Below are positions 33,311 to 41,794 of a stretch of 42,235 bases of DNA, piece by piece. The first letter of the stretch is position 1; each line of letters begins with the position of its first letter. Under the pieces are notes generated by a model. That model saw only the letters and a list, made by a program, of their open reading frames with translations. It was not told the origin of the DNA and ran no database searches. Location: positions 1-42,235 of the forward strand of contig CAYSAA010000194.1 in the NCBI GenBank assembly GCA_964428905.1, read 5' to 3'. The position numbers and the translations under genes were made by a program. The DNA comes from CAYSAA01 sp964428905 (lineage in GTDB: Bacteria; Atribacterota; Phoenicimicrobiia; Phoenicimicrobiales; Stramentimicrobiaceae).

Positions 33311-34240
33311 ATGAAAAAAATAATTTTTTTAAGTTTACTCATCATAGGTATACTATCTTTAGGATTATTTGCTTCAGCTTCTGAGAATATGACGGAAATA
33401 GCTCTTATTGTTAAATCAGTAAATTCTGAGTTTTGGCAATCAATGCTTGCTGGTGGAGAACAATATGACAAAGAAAATGAAAATGTTAATGTTACTCCTT
33501 TTGGACCAGAATCTGAAACAGACATAGAAGGAGCTATCACCATTTTGGAGAATGTTGTGACTAGTGGTCCTGATGCAATAGTTATTGCATCGCAGTCAGG
33601 GGAGGGTGCTATACCAGCTGTAAAGGATGCCATGAGCCAAGGTATCCCGGTGATAACCACTGATACTATTATCCCGACTGAGGTAGTAAGTCACTTAGCG
33701 ACAGATAATGTTGCCGGAGGAAAAACTGCTGCAGATGCCATGGTTGAAGCCTTTGAAGGAAATGGCATTGAGAAATCAGGGACAGTAGTGATTATGCATG
33801 TGGTTGTTTGTGATACGGATACCCAGAGAGGTGAGGGCTTTGACGAGCGCATGACTGAAATTGCCCCGAATATTAAAATAGTACATTCTCGTTATACTGA
33901 TGATGAAGTAGCCCAGGCAATGACAGCTACAGAAGACTATATTACTACCTACGATGATCTTATCGGGATATTCGGAATTGATTACAATATTGGAGAGGGA
34001 ATAGCTTTAGCCATCGAACAAGCAGGCCTTCAGGATTCTGTGATGGTCATAGCTTTTGACGATTCACAGGCTGAAATCGACGCATTGAAAAAAGGCGTTA
34101 TTAAAGCTCTCATTGTTCAAGATCCTTACATGATGGGATATAAAGGGTGTGAATTCGCAGTTCGTACTTTGAATGGTGAAGAAATACCTAAATATGTAGA
34201 TACTGGTGTTAAAGTACTGAAGAAAGAAGATGTAGAGTAA
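33311..34240 (+). CDS. sugar ABC transporter, periplasmic substrate-binding protein (RbsB-like)
   Basis: This 309-residue protein has an N-terminal signal peptide (K-K, then a hydrophobic stretch, then A-S-A-S near residue 24) and a periplasmic-binding-protein type 1 fold. It begins after cleavage with the strand E-I-A-L-I-V-K-S-V-N-S-E-F-W. It would capture a sugar or polyol and deliver it to the ATPase and permease encoded next. No cysteine follows the signal peptide, so it is not a lipoprotein but a soluble periplasmic protein, which fits a cell with an outer membrane. AACAGGAGG precedes the ATG. Two hairpins separate it from the ATPase gene, perhaps to allow higher amounts of binding protein. 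Confidence 0.88.
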   Translation: MKKIIFLSLLIIGILSLGLFASASENMTEIALIVKSVNSEFWQSMLAGGEQYDKENENVNVTPFGPESETDIEGAITILENVVTSGPDAIVIASQSGEGAIPAVKDAMSQGIPVITTDTIIPTEVVSHLATDNVAGGKTAADAMVEAFEGNGIEKSGTVVIMHVVVCDTDTQRGEGFDERMTEIAPNIKIVHSRYTDDEVAQAMTATEDYITTYDDLIGIFGIDYNIGEGIALAIEQAGLQDSVMVIAFDDSQAEIDALKKGVIKALIVQDPYMMGYKGCEFAVRTLNGEEIPKYVDTGVKVLKKEDVE

Positions 34241-34247
34241 TAAGAAT

Positions 34248-34300
34248 ATAGGTTATAATGGTGTATGAAAAGAATTCATGACACTATTATGATAACCTAT
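34248..34300 (+). promoter_or_regulatory. long imperfect hairpin after the binding-protein gene
   Basis: The arms beginning ATAGGTTAT and ending ATAACCTAT enclose a second paired part, AATGGTGT with ACACTATT (one G-T or mismatch position), and close on ATGAA/TTCAT. The stem is about 22 bp with small interruptions. No T-run follows directly, so it is more likely an mRNA-protecting or processing structure than a full terminator. Confidence 0.5.
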
Positions 34301-34304
34301 AAAA

Positions 34305-34339
34305 TTACGGGCAATATTCTTTGTTGATATTGCCCGTAA
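34305..34339 (+). promoter_or_regulatory. perfect 13-bp hairpin between binding-protein and ATPase genes
   Basis: TTACGGGCAATAT (34305-34317) and ATATTGCCCGTAA (34327-34339) pair without a mismatch around a 9-nt loop. A-rich, not T-rich, sequence follows on the plus strand, so strong termination is not expected. In sugar ABC operons such structures often stabilise the upstream message or cause partial read-through. Confidence 0.6.
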
Positions 34340-34412
34340 AAAATTAGGATTGACTAACATAATGAAAATTTTATCAATTTACCATTTCCCCTAACAAAGA
34401 TGGAGGAACCGA

Positions 34413-35912
34413 ATGGCTTCAGAGCGTAAAGAAATCATTAGAATGGAAGAAATTTCCAAGCAATTTCCCGGTGTAACAGCACTTGATAGGGTAGATTTTC
34501 AAGTTTATAAAGGACAAATTCATGGCATTGTAGGTGAGAATGGTGCAGGTAAGTCCACATTAATTAAAATACTTACTGGAGCTCTTCAACCTACTAGCGG
34601 AAATATCTTTGTTGATGGTAAAAAAGTTATTATTAGTAATCCAATCATTGCTCAGAATCTTCAAATTGGTGCAGTCTATCAAGATTTGACTGTTGCCAAG
34701 GATTTAACTGTGGCTGAGAATTTTTTTCTTGGACAGATTCCCAGGAACCGTTTTGGATTTATTGATTGGAAAAAAATGGTCCAAAAAACAGTTGCGGTTT
34801 TAAGGGAGTTAAATATTGAAGTTGATCCTAATATGATTCTTGAAAAACTCACTGCCGCTCAGAAAGAAATGGTTCTCATTGCAAAACAATACTTTAAACA
34901 GTACCGGGTGGTTGTTTTTGATGAACCTACTGCACTTTTGACCAGTAAAGATACAGAAGAGTTATTTCGAATAATAAAAAAATTGAGAAAAGAAGGGGTA
35001 GGTATTATTTATATCTCACACCGTATTGAAGAGGTTTTTGAAATTTGTGATACAGTAACGGTGCTGCGTGATGGTAAGAGAATTACGTGTATTCCTATTA
35101 ATGAAACTGATATAGATGGTCTTATTTCGAGAATGGTTGGTCGAAACATTGATGATATGTACTCAATTACTCATCAACATGTAAGCAAAGAAGTACTCAG
35201 GGTTGAGAATTTATCAAAAACCGGAGTATTTAATCATATTAATTTCGCCGTTAATCATGGTGAGATTTTTGGGCTTTTTGGACTGGTAAATTCTGGTGCA
35301 ACAAAAATTGCAAGAGCTATCTATGGTTCTGAAAAATTTGATCAAGGCAATATCTATATTGATTCTAAGAATGTGAGAATTTCTTCGCCTTCTATGGCAG
35401 TTGCCAATGGTCTTGGTTTTCTCCCGGAGGACAAAAAGACTGAAGGGCTAGCTGTAAAATTATCTGTTAGACATAATATCAATTTAAGTTCTTATTCCAA
35501 TACCTCGAGAATCGGTTTTGTCAATAGAAAGGTTGAAAATGAAAATGCCCGACAGCAGATTAAATCTTTGCGAATTAGAACACCAAGTGCAGAGCAAGTA
35601 GTAATAAATTTAAGTGGCGGAAATCAGCAGAAAGTGGTACTTGCGAAGTGGCTGGTAAACCAGTGCAAAATTTTTATCTTTGAGGAGCCTACTGCGGGAA
35701 TTGATGTTGGGGCAAAAGAAGAAATATATAAAATTTTGGAGTTACTAATTAAAAAAGGGAGTGCTATTGTCATGATTTCTTCCTACTTACCCGAGTTAAT
35801 GGGTATAGCTGACCAGATTACAGTAGTTTACGAGGGAACACAGATGGGGACTCTATCAAGGAATGAATTCGATGAGAAAAGGCTTCTCCAGCTTGCTTCT
35901 GGTGTAATCTAA
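34413..35912 (+). CDS. sugar ABC transporter, double ATP-binding protein (RbsA-like)
   Basis: This 499-residue protein carries two fused ABC domains, as in ribose and other monosaccharide importers. The first domain has a perfect Walker A at residues 41-48 (G-E-N-G-A-G-K-S) and a Walker B ending in V-F-D-E-P-T. Its signature is weak (L-T-A-A-Q). The second domain shows the family's usual degenerate P-loop (G-L-F-G-L-V-N-S-G-A-T) but a good signature, L-S-G-G-N-Q-Q-K, and E-E-P-T-A-G-I-D. This pattern, where one composite site is catalytic, is normal for the class. It lies on the inner face of the membrane with the permease encoded next. Confidence 0.9.
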   Translation: MASERKEIIRMEEISKQFPGVTALDRVDFQVYKGQIHGIVGENGAGKSTLIKILTGALQPTSGNIFVDGKKVIISNPIIAQNLQIGAVYQDLTVAKDLTVAENFFLGQIPRNRFGFIDWKKMVQKTVAVLRELNIEVDPNMILEKLTAAQKEMVLIAKQYFKQYRVVVFDEPTALLTSKDTEELFRIIKKLRKEGVGIIYISHRIEEVFEICDTVTVLRDGKRITCIPINETDIDGLISRMVGRNIDDMYSITHQHVSKEVLRVENLSKTGVFNHINFAVNHGEIFGLFGLVNSGATKIARAIYGSEKFDQGNIYIDSKNVRISSPSMAVANGLGFLPEDKKTEGLAVKLSVRHNINLSSYSNTSRIGFVNRKVENENARQQIKSLRIRTPSAEQVVINLSGGNQQKVVLAKWLVNQCKIFIFEEPTAGIDVGAKEEIYKILELLIKKGSAIVMISSYLPELMGIADQITVVYEGTQMGTLSRNEFDEKRLLQLASGVI

Positions 35913-35928
35913 AGGGGGGATAAAATAG

Positions 35929-36876
35929 ATGATTACAGGTAAAATTAAGAAAAAAGCAACCCGATTCCACGAAATGAATATATTTTTAGTATTAATCGTT
36001 TTAATTATTTCTTTAGCAATAATAAATAATAGATTTTTGAGTTTTGGGAATATTACTAATCTTTTAAGATCGACATCGATGATTGGAGTGGTAGCCATTG
36101 GTATGACATTTATTATTATTTCTGGTGGTATTGATCTTTCTGTTGGATCCGTTTTGGCCTTGAGTAGCGTAATAGCAGCTAAGTTAATGGTATCAGGAAC
36201 TCCAATATTCTTATCGATGATTATTAGTCTTGCCAGCGGAGTACTGGCGGGGCTTTTGATGGGTATCATTATCTATGAAGCCCGAGTTCCCCCGTTTATT
36301 GTAACCTTAGCGGGATTAAGTGTTTTCAGGGGTATTGCGATGCTTTTGACAGGAGCCAAAAAAGTGGTTGGTCTCCCTGAAAATTTTGCCAATTTTGCAG
36401 TTATAAGAGTTTTTGGCTTGCCAGGCATGGCAATTGTTTGGTTGTTTATTATTGTTATTGGAGTGATTATGGCTCGTTATACTGTGTTTGGCCGAAATAT
36501 CTATGCCATTGGTAGTAATCCAGAAGCCGCGAGATTATCCGGAATAAATATTAGAGCTTCAATCTACCGAGTTTATGCTCTTGGCGGATTTACCTCAGCG
36601 GTTGCAGGTATTCTTATGGCGGCAAGGCTTTGTGGAGGTTCTCCTAGTGCAGGAGGTGGATATGAACTTGATGCTATTGCTGCTGTTGTGTTGGGAGGTA
36701 CATCGCTTACTGGAGGAATTGGGGGAGTTTTCGGGACATTTTTTGGTACTATGATTATTGCAACCATTGCTAATGGGGGCAATATAATGGGTGTTAATCC
36801 TTTTGTCTTAGAAATTATTATTGGCATTTTGATCGTATTGGCAGTCGTATTTGATCATCTTCAAAAAAACAAATAA
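35929..36876 (+). CDS. sugar ABC transporter permease (RbsC-like)
   Basis: This 315-residue integral membrane protein has 8 to 10 hydrophobic segments. It shows the family hallmarks S-G-G-I-D-L-S-V-G-S-V near residue 65, V-T-L-A-G-L-S-V-F-R-G, and A-I-G-S-N-P-E-A-A-R-L-S-G-I near residue 190. It forms the channel of the importer. The start is 16 bp after the ATPase stop with AAAGGGGGG as ribosome-binding site. Only one permease gene is present, so the pore is probably a homodimer, as in the ribose system. Confidence 0.92.
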   Translation: MITGKIKKKATRFHEMNIFLVLIVLIISLAIINNRFLSFGNITNLLRSTSMIGVVAIGMTFIIISGGIDLSVGSVLALSSVIAAKLMVSGTPIFLSMIISLASGVLAGLLMGIIIYEARVPPFIVTLAGLSVFRGIAMLLTGAKKVVGLPENFANFAVIRVFGLPGMAIVWLFIIVIGVIMARYTVFGRNIYAIGSNPEAARLSGINIRASIYRVYALGGFTSAVAGILMAARLCGGSPSAGGGYELDAIAAVVLGGTSLTGGIGGVFGTFFGTMIIATIANGGNIMGVNPFVLEIIIGILIVLAVVFDHLQKNK

Positions 36877-36933
36877 TCATGTTATAGATATACTAATCAT
36901 ATAAAAATATGTAAGGAAGGAGTATTTAGGCAC

Positions 36934-37734
36934 ATGACTACAGGCAAAAAAACTTTCAATCAGCTATACCAAACAGAAGAATGTCTTTTGGATTTAGACG
37001 GGAAGTCAGCAGTAATCACAGGTGCAGCAAGGGGAATTGGGAAGGCCACTGCTTTACTTTTAGCTTCATTCGGAGTGAATATTGGCATTATTGATATTGC
37101 GGCTAACGGACTTTCTGCTGTAAATGAAGTCAAAGGAACTAAAGGTAAGGTAATTTACGTACAGGGTGATGTAACCGATAGCCATCAGATTGAAAAATGT
37201 ATGGTGCAAATAGCCGAAGAATTTGGGGGGATTGATTTTCTTGTTAATAATGCAGGCATATCCAGTAAAATTCCTTTTGAGAGTTTACAAATCGAAGATT
37301 GGCATAAGATCATAGCAGTAAACCTGACGGGTGCTTATATTTGTACAAAATCAGCAATTCAATATTTGAAAGAAAAAAAATCTTCAAGTATAGTCATGTT
37401 TTCCTCAGGTTCTTCCATAACAGGAACTGGAGGGTGCGCCGCTTATGCGGCTGCCAAGGGGGGAATAAATAGCTTGACTAGAGCCTTAGCACGTGAACTT
37501 GCTGTTTATAACATACGGGTTAATGCTGTATCTCCGAGAACTGTTCGAACAAAGATGTTAGAAACGGTTTTTATTAAGGACGACATCATTGAAATGGAGA
37601 AACATATACCTTTAGGAAGATTGGGAGCGGAAAAAGAAATTGCCAATGTTGTCATGTTTTTACTAAGTGGATTGTCCAGTTTTATTACCGGGGAAACAAT
37701 ATTGGTTGATGGTGGAAGAACGTTTTGTGGTTAA
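36934..37734 (+). CDS. SDR-family dehydrogenase linked to the sugar importer
   Basis: This 266-residue classical SDR has the nucleotide loop T-G-A-A-R-G-I-G at residues 29-36, N-N-A-G near residue 105, a catalytic Ser in S-S-G-S-S, and Y-A-A-A-K near residue 171. The C-terminus ends with F-I-T-G-E-T-I-L-V-D-G-G. It likely oxidises the imported compound, or a phosphorylated form of it, with NAD(P). The N-terminus is about 20 residues longer than usual. It lies 57 bp after the permease gene and 25 bp before an FGGY kinase. The partial SDR at the left edge of the window holds the same relation to the first E1/E2 set. Confidence 0.87.
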   Translation: MTTGKKTFNQLYQTEECLLDLDGKSAVITGAARGIGKATALLLASFGVNIGIIDIAANGLSAVNEVKGTKGKVIYVQGDVTDSHQIEKCMVQIAEEFGGIDFLVNNAGISSKIPFESLQIEDWHKIIAVNLTGAYICTKSAIQYLKEKKSSSIVMFSSGSSITGTGGCAAYAAAKGGINSLTRALARELAVYNIRVNAVSPRTVRTKMLETVFIKDDIIEMEKHIPLGRLGAEKEIANVVMFLLSGLSSFITGETILVDGGRTFCG

Positions 37735-37759
37735 GAAAATAAGTAAGTAGGTATAAAAT

Positions 37760-39292
37760 ATGAAACAGAAATATATATTGGGAATTGACTGTGGAACACA
37801 ATCAACGAAAGTTGTGGTATTTGATTTTGAAGGAAAGGTTGTCACTTCAGCAAAAGAAAACATTCCTCTAAAACAAATGAGATCTAATTGGGCAGAACAA
37901 AACGCAGAAGAATGGTGGAACTCTCTTTGTTTAGCTTTACATTCAGTGACTCATGAAATAGATAGAAAAAAAATTGTGGGATTGGCTTTGGCTTATCAAA
38001 GGGAAACATTTGTACCAGTTGATTTAGAATTTAATCCCCTTAGGCTCGCTTTTCTCTGGATGGATCAACGTGCAATTGCTGAAACAAAAGAGGTAAGGAA
38101 AGTACTTTCAGACCGTCAGTTTTACGATATCACTGGTAAGTTTCTTAATACAGTACCATCTATAATGAAGATTATATGGATAAAAAATAATGAACCACAT
38201 ATTTGGGAAAAGATACACAAGATTCTTACAGTAGGGGCTTACATCAACTACAAACTTACTGGTAGAGTCATTGATTCAGCTGCCGGTACGGATACAACAG
38301 GATTATTTAATATCAAAACAGGAAAGTGGTCTGATGAGCTACTGTCCATCAGTGGCTTGAATCCAAGTCAGCTTTTTGATGTGAAACCATCCGGTTCAAA
38401 AGTTGGCTGTGTAACAAAAAACGCATCTCAATTGACAGGTCTCTATGAAGGGACTCCTGTTTTTCTGGCAGGCGGAGATGGACAAGTTTTTGCGGTCGGT
38501 GTAGGTGCAATCAAAGAATCAGAAATGGCGATAGGTATAGGAACAAGCGGGACTTGCGATATTCATGGAACTAAGATTGATTTAAAGAGCGGTAGCAGAG
38601 CTCTGGCATCCTGTATCGAAGGATTATATATACATGAATCGGTTCTTATGTCAGCAGCGAATACTGTATCCTGGTTTGTAAGAAATTTTAATAGTATCGA
38701 TCAAGAGAAACAAAACGAATCTGCTGAAAAAAAATTCGACCAAGCAATCAGCAATATACCTCCTGGTAGTAATGGACTATTAACTATTCCTTACCTGAGA
38801 GGTTGTATGATGCCATACAATGACCCAAATACAAGAGGTGCAACTTTAGGTTGGTCAGATATACATACAAATTTACATTTCTATAAATCTATCCTGGAAG
38901 GGATTGCTTTTGAAATAAGGCTTATTATTCATAACTACGAAAAAAATAGTGGTGTAAAAATATCTTCCCTAAAAATCGGTGGTGGGGGAGCTGCTTCAAG
39001 CACCTGGTCCCAAATGATCGCTGACATCGTAGGAGAGAAGGTCCACATTTCTGATACGACAGAGAATACTGCATTAGGTGCTGCTATCATGGCTGCTTAT
39101 GGCCTGAAAATATATGCAAATGTTGATCTGGCAGTGAGCAAGATGTGTAGAACAAGAAATTCATTCATACCTGATGATGCAAGATCATCACTCTATAATA
39201 AATTTTTTAATGAAGTATATCAGGAAGTGTACCCGGCAATTCGTAAATATTTAAATTATCTTGGCAGTTTTGATATAAATACAAGCAAATAA
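37760..39292 (+). CDS. FGGY-family carbohydrate kinase, xylulokinase-like
   Basis: This 510-residue kinase has the two actin-like halves of the FGGY family. Marks are G-I-D-C-G-T-Q-S-T-K at residues 6-15, W-M-D-Q-R-A near residue 99 with the catalytic Asp, G-T-D-T-T-G-L-F near residue 180, G-G-D-G-Q near residue 238, and the C-terminal G-G-G-G-A-A-S-S-T-W. The overall form is closest to xylulokinase, but FGGY specificities (xylulose, ribulose, gluconate, glycerol, AI-2) are hard to separate by eye. It would phosphorylate the ketose or polyol produced from the imported substrate. GTAAGTAGG before the ATG is a weak ribosome-binding site. Confidence 0.87.
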   Translation: MKQKYILGIDCGTQSTKVVVFDFEGKVVTSAKENIPLKQMRSNWAEQNAEEWWNSLCLALHSVTHEIDRKKIVGLALAYQRETFVPVDLEFNPLRLAFLWMDQRAIAETKEVRKVLSDRQFYDITGKFLNTVPSIMKIIWIKNNEPHIWEKIHKILTVGAYINYKLTGRVIDSAAGTDTTGLFNIKTGKWSDELLSISGLNPSQLFDVKPSGSKVGCVTKNASQLTGLYEGTPVFLAGGDGQVFAVGVGAIKESEMAIGIGTSGTCDIHGTKIDLKSGSRALASCIEGLYIHESVLMSAANTVSWFVRNFNSIDQEKQNESAEKKFDQAISNIPPGSNGLLTIPYLRGCMMPYNDPNTRGATLGWSDIHTNLHFYKSILEGIAFEIRLIIHNYEKNSGVKISSLKIGGGGAASSTWSQMIADIVGEKVHISDTTENTALGAAIMAAYGLKIYANVDLAVSKMCRTRNSFIPDDARSSLYNKFFNEVYQEVYPAIRKYLNYLGSFDINTSK

Positions 39293-39360
39293 TGTATAAA
39301 TAACAATTAACCAGTAGTTGCAAGAATAATAAGCTCATGCCACTACAAGGAGGATAAGAC

Positions 39361-40266
39361 ATGATCACTAATTTTCAGCAATTGTTTCAGATATTAACGA
39401 AAGAGCAAAGACAACGGGTTGTTATTGCCGGAGGCGAAGATTTGGAAGCCCTCAAGGCTGTAAAAGCCAGTTACGAACAGGGTTTTGGTGAAGCTGTTTT
39501 GGTAGGCAAAGAAGAAGAAATTGAAAATACATTGGAAGAGCTGGGATATCAGGATCGTTCTTTTATTCAGGATATTATCCCGATTAAAAAAGAGGAAGAA
39601 AAGGCTCCTTTAGCTGTGGAAGAAGTAAAAAAAGGCGGTATCCTTTTAAAGGGAAGAATTAAAACCGCCATACTTTTAAAAGCGGTATTAAATAAAGAAA
39701 TGGGATTAAGAAGTGAAAACCATATCAGCAATGTTTTTATATTTGAAGATCAGAGAGAAGACCAATCCCGTCTCGTATTATTGAGTGACGGCGGTATAAA
39801 TATTAAACCGGATTTTCAGGCCATGGTTTCTATCATTAAAAATGCAGTATGCGTAGCTCATAAATTGGGTATTGATAAACCCAGAGTAGCATTACTGGCA
39901 GCAATAGAAGATGTAAATCCAGATATGGAAGAAACCTTGCAGGCTGCCATTATTGCCAAGATGAACCAAAGAGGCCAGATACCCGGATGTATCATTGATG
40001 GCCCTTTAGCACTGGATAATGCCATTTCGGAATTTGCGGTAAACAAGAAAAGAATTGAATCACCGGTTGCCGGACAAGCCGATATTTTGATTGTGCCCAA
40101 TATTGCCTGTGGTAATATCCTGGGAAAGAGTATTATCTATTATGCCGGATTTCCTCAAGGAAACGTGGTAGTTGGAGCCAAGGTGCCGGTTATGATTCCT
40201 TCCCGGGCAGATAAAAGTGAAGCGAAATTGAATGCCATTGCCCTGTCCATCTTGTGTAGCAGATAA
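39361..40266 (+). CDS. ptb: phosphate acyltransferase of the phosphate butyryltransferase/acetyltransferase family
   Basis: This 301-residue protein converts an acyl-CoA and phosphate to acyl phosphate and CoA. The family pattern includes V-V-I-A-G-G-E-D at the N-terminus, L-K-G-R-I-K-T near residue 100, L-L-S-D-G-G near residue 140, and G-P-L-A-L-D-N-A near residue 218. The ending contains I-L-V-P-N-I-A-C-G-N and V-P-V-M-I-P-S-R-A-D-K. Length and motifs are those of butyrate-type Ptb. It follows the FGGY kinase gene by 68 bp with a CAAGGAGG ribosome-binding site and may belong to the same operon. It could turn the acyl-CoA from the E1/E2 complex into acyl phosphate for ATP formation. No butyrate or acetate kinase gene is seen. 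Confidence 0.85.
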   Translation: MITNFQQLFQILTKEQRQRVVIAGGEDLEALKAVKASYEQGFGEAVLVGKEEEIENTLEELGYQDRSFIQDIIPIKKEEEKAPLAVEEVKKGGILLKGRIKTAILLKAVLNKEMGLRSENHISNVFIFEDQREDQSRLVLLSDGGINIKPDFQAMVSIIKNAVCVAHKLGIDKPRVALLAAIEDVNPDMEETLQAAIIAKMNQRGQIPGCIIDGPLALDNAISEFAVNKKRIESPVAGQADILIVPNIACGNILGKSIIYYAGFPQGNVVVGAKVPVMIPSRADKSEAKLNAIALSILCSR

Positions 40267-40346
40267 ACAATTATTCGGGAATTTTTAGATATCTTTTTAA
40301 GATGAAAATTTATGAAAAGTTAATGTAAAAACTTAAATAATTTTAT

Positions 40347-40396
40347 TTGACTTATTTATTTAATATGTTATAGTTTAATTATAGAAAACGTTTACC
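40347..40396 (+). promoter_or_regulatory. promoter and operator-like palindrome before the LacI regulator gene
   Basis: TTGACT (40347-40352) and TATAGT (40369-40374) are 16 bp apart. Just downstream, at the expected transcription start, lies GAAAACGTTTACC (40384-40396). Its AAACGTTT core is the palindrome typical of LacI-family operators, so autoregulation is likely. Confidence 0.6.
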
Positions 40397-40424
40397 ATAA
40401 GTTAGATGTTAAAAAAATAAAAAT

Positions 40425-41468
40425 ATGTTAAAAAATCCCACAATACATGATGTAGCAAAAGCTGCAAATACCTCTATTGCAACCGTTTCAAGGGTCTTAA
40501 ATAATAGCAATTATCCAGTTAAAGAAGAATTGGCAAAAAAAGTTTTAAAAGAAGTAAAAAAGCTAAATTATATTCCTAATTTAATTGGGAAACAACTGAA
40601 AAATAAAAAAAGTAATGACATTGGTGTTATTATACCAAACATAACTAATCAGTTCTATCCACAATTAATTCTTGGAATTGAGCATATTGCACGGGAAAAT
40701 GGATATAATATTTTATTATGCAATTCACAGAGAAATCCAATAAATGAAAGAAAATACTTAGAATCTCTTTTTCAAAAACAAATACAGGGGATTATTATAT
40801 CATCTATACAAAATATACATAAATATTTACAGCAATTAAGAGCAAATGGCTCAAAAATTGTTGCATTCGATCAGAATATTGATTTTGATTGTAATAAAGT
40901 TATTTTAAATTTTGCAAGAGTAGGCTATTTAGCTGCTAAACATTTAGTAGATTTGGGGCATAGGGAAATAGGATTTATTAGTTCCCCATTGAATAAATAT
41001 AGCAGAATAAAGGTTTTTGAAGGGTTCATGAATGGTCTTAAGGAGTTTGGTGTACATATGCATAAAGATTACATATTAATTTCTGAAGAAGAAAAAGAAC
41101 CCTATGATGAGATATATGAGTATAAAAACGGTAAGATGTTAGCAAAAAAGATGCTATTTAAAAAGAAACTACCGACATCAGTTTTCTGTATAAATGATAT
41201 GACTGCCGTTGGAGTAATGCAAGTATTACAGAAAAATAATATAAAGATTCCTGAAGATATATCAATAGTTGGTTTTGATAATATTCCATTATCGCAGATG
41301 ATTTCTCCTGCATTAACAACAATTGACCAGTGTACTTATAAAATGGGAACCGTAGCTGCCGAAGTTTTGTTTAGTGATCTTAAAGAAAACAAAAAAAAGA
41401 ATATATCTTTATTTCTTGAACCCTCTTTAGTGGTTAGAGATTCAACAAAAAAATATAGATTTAGGTAA
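40425..41468 (+). CDS. LacI-family transcriptional regulator
   Basis: This 347-residue repressor has an N-terminal helix-turn-helix of the LacI type (T-I-H-D-V-A-K-A-A-N-T-S-I-A-T-V-S-R-V-L-N). The hinge helix follows near residue 50, then a periplasmic-binding-protein-like effector domain starting with I-G-V-I-I-P-N-I-T-N. It is very AT-rich, with many Lys and Ile residues. An AAACGTTT palindrome overlaps its own promoter. The next gene is a NagB-type deaminase, so amino sugar control is plausible, but the 326-bp gap and the lack of a similar palindrome before that gene weaken the link. No clear ribosome-binding site is seen before the ATG. Confidence 0.88.
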   Translation: MLKNPTIHDVAKAANTSIATVSRVLNNSNYPVKEELAKKVLKEVKKLNYIPNLIGKQLKNKKSNDIGVIIPNITNQFYPQLILGIEHIARENGYNILLCNSQRNPINERKYLESLFQKQIQGIIISSIQNIHKYLQQLRANGSKIVAFDQNIDFDCNKVILNFARVGYLAAKHLVDLGHREIGFISSPLNKYSRIKVFEGFMNGLKEFGVHMHKDYILISEEEKEPYDEIYEYKNGKMLAKKMLFKKKLPTSVFCINDMTAVGVMQVLQKNNIKIPEDISIVGFDNIPLSQMISPALTTIDQCTYKMGTVAAEVLFSDLKENKKKNISLFLEPSLVVRDSTKKYRFR

Positions 41469-41794
41469 TTCCTAATATTTTCCTTAAATAAAGGTTAAAT
41501 TTATGAAATATTCTCAATAATATTCAAAAGTTTTGGTTTCTATTAATATTTTTTTATTAGAATAAGATTATTATTTATATTTGCTCCAATCTCTGTTTAT
41601 AGGAGGTTGAACAATGTTTTGATTTTTGTAAAGAGGATTTAGGTGGAATGCTCCTTAGGTTAATGAATAAATAGATCTTAATTGTAAAAAAACAACAAAT
41701 TTATTTAGTGCAACTTCTACTTAGGGAATACCAAAATAAAAATAAAAATAAAAAGCTATAAGAGAGATAACCATAAAGAAAGGAATATATATAT
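41469..41794. other. 326-bp gap between LacI gene and NagB-type gene
   Basis: This strongly AT-rich stretch includes a short run of AAAAT units near 41732-41753. There is an isolated AGGAGG at 41601-41606 followed by an ATG at 41614, but the frame stops after two codons. I see no AAACGTTT-type operator, hairpin terminator or RNA gene. Confidence 0.4.

Noticed and set aside
28809..39292. Resemblance to an AI-2 (Lsr) uptake locus: SorC-type regulator, Rbs-like importer and FGGY kinase
   Set aside because: There are no LsrF- or LsrG-like genes and only one permease, while E1/E2 and SDR genes are present; the shared parts are common to many sugar loci.
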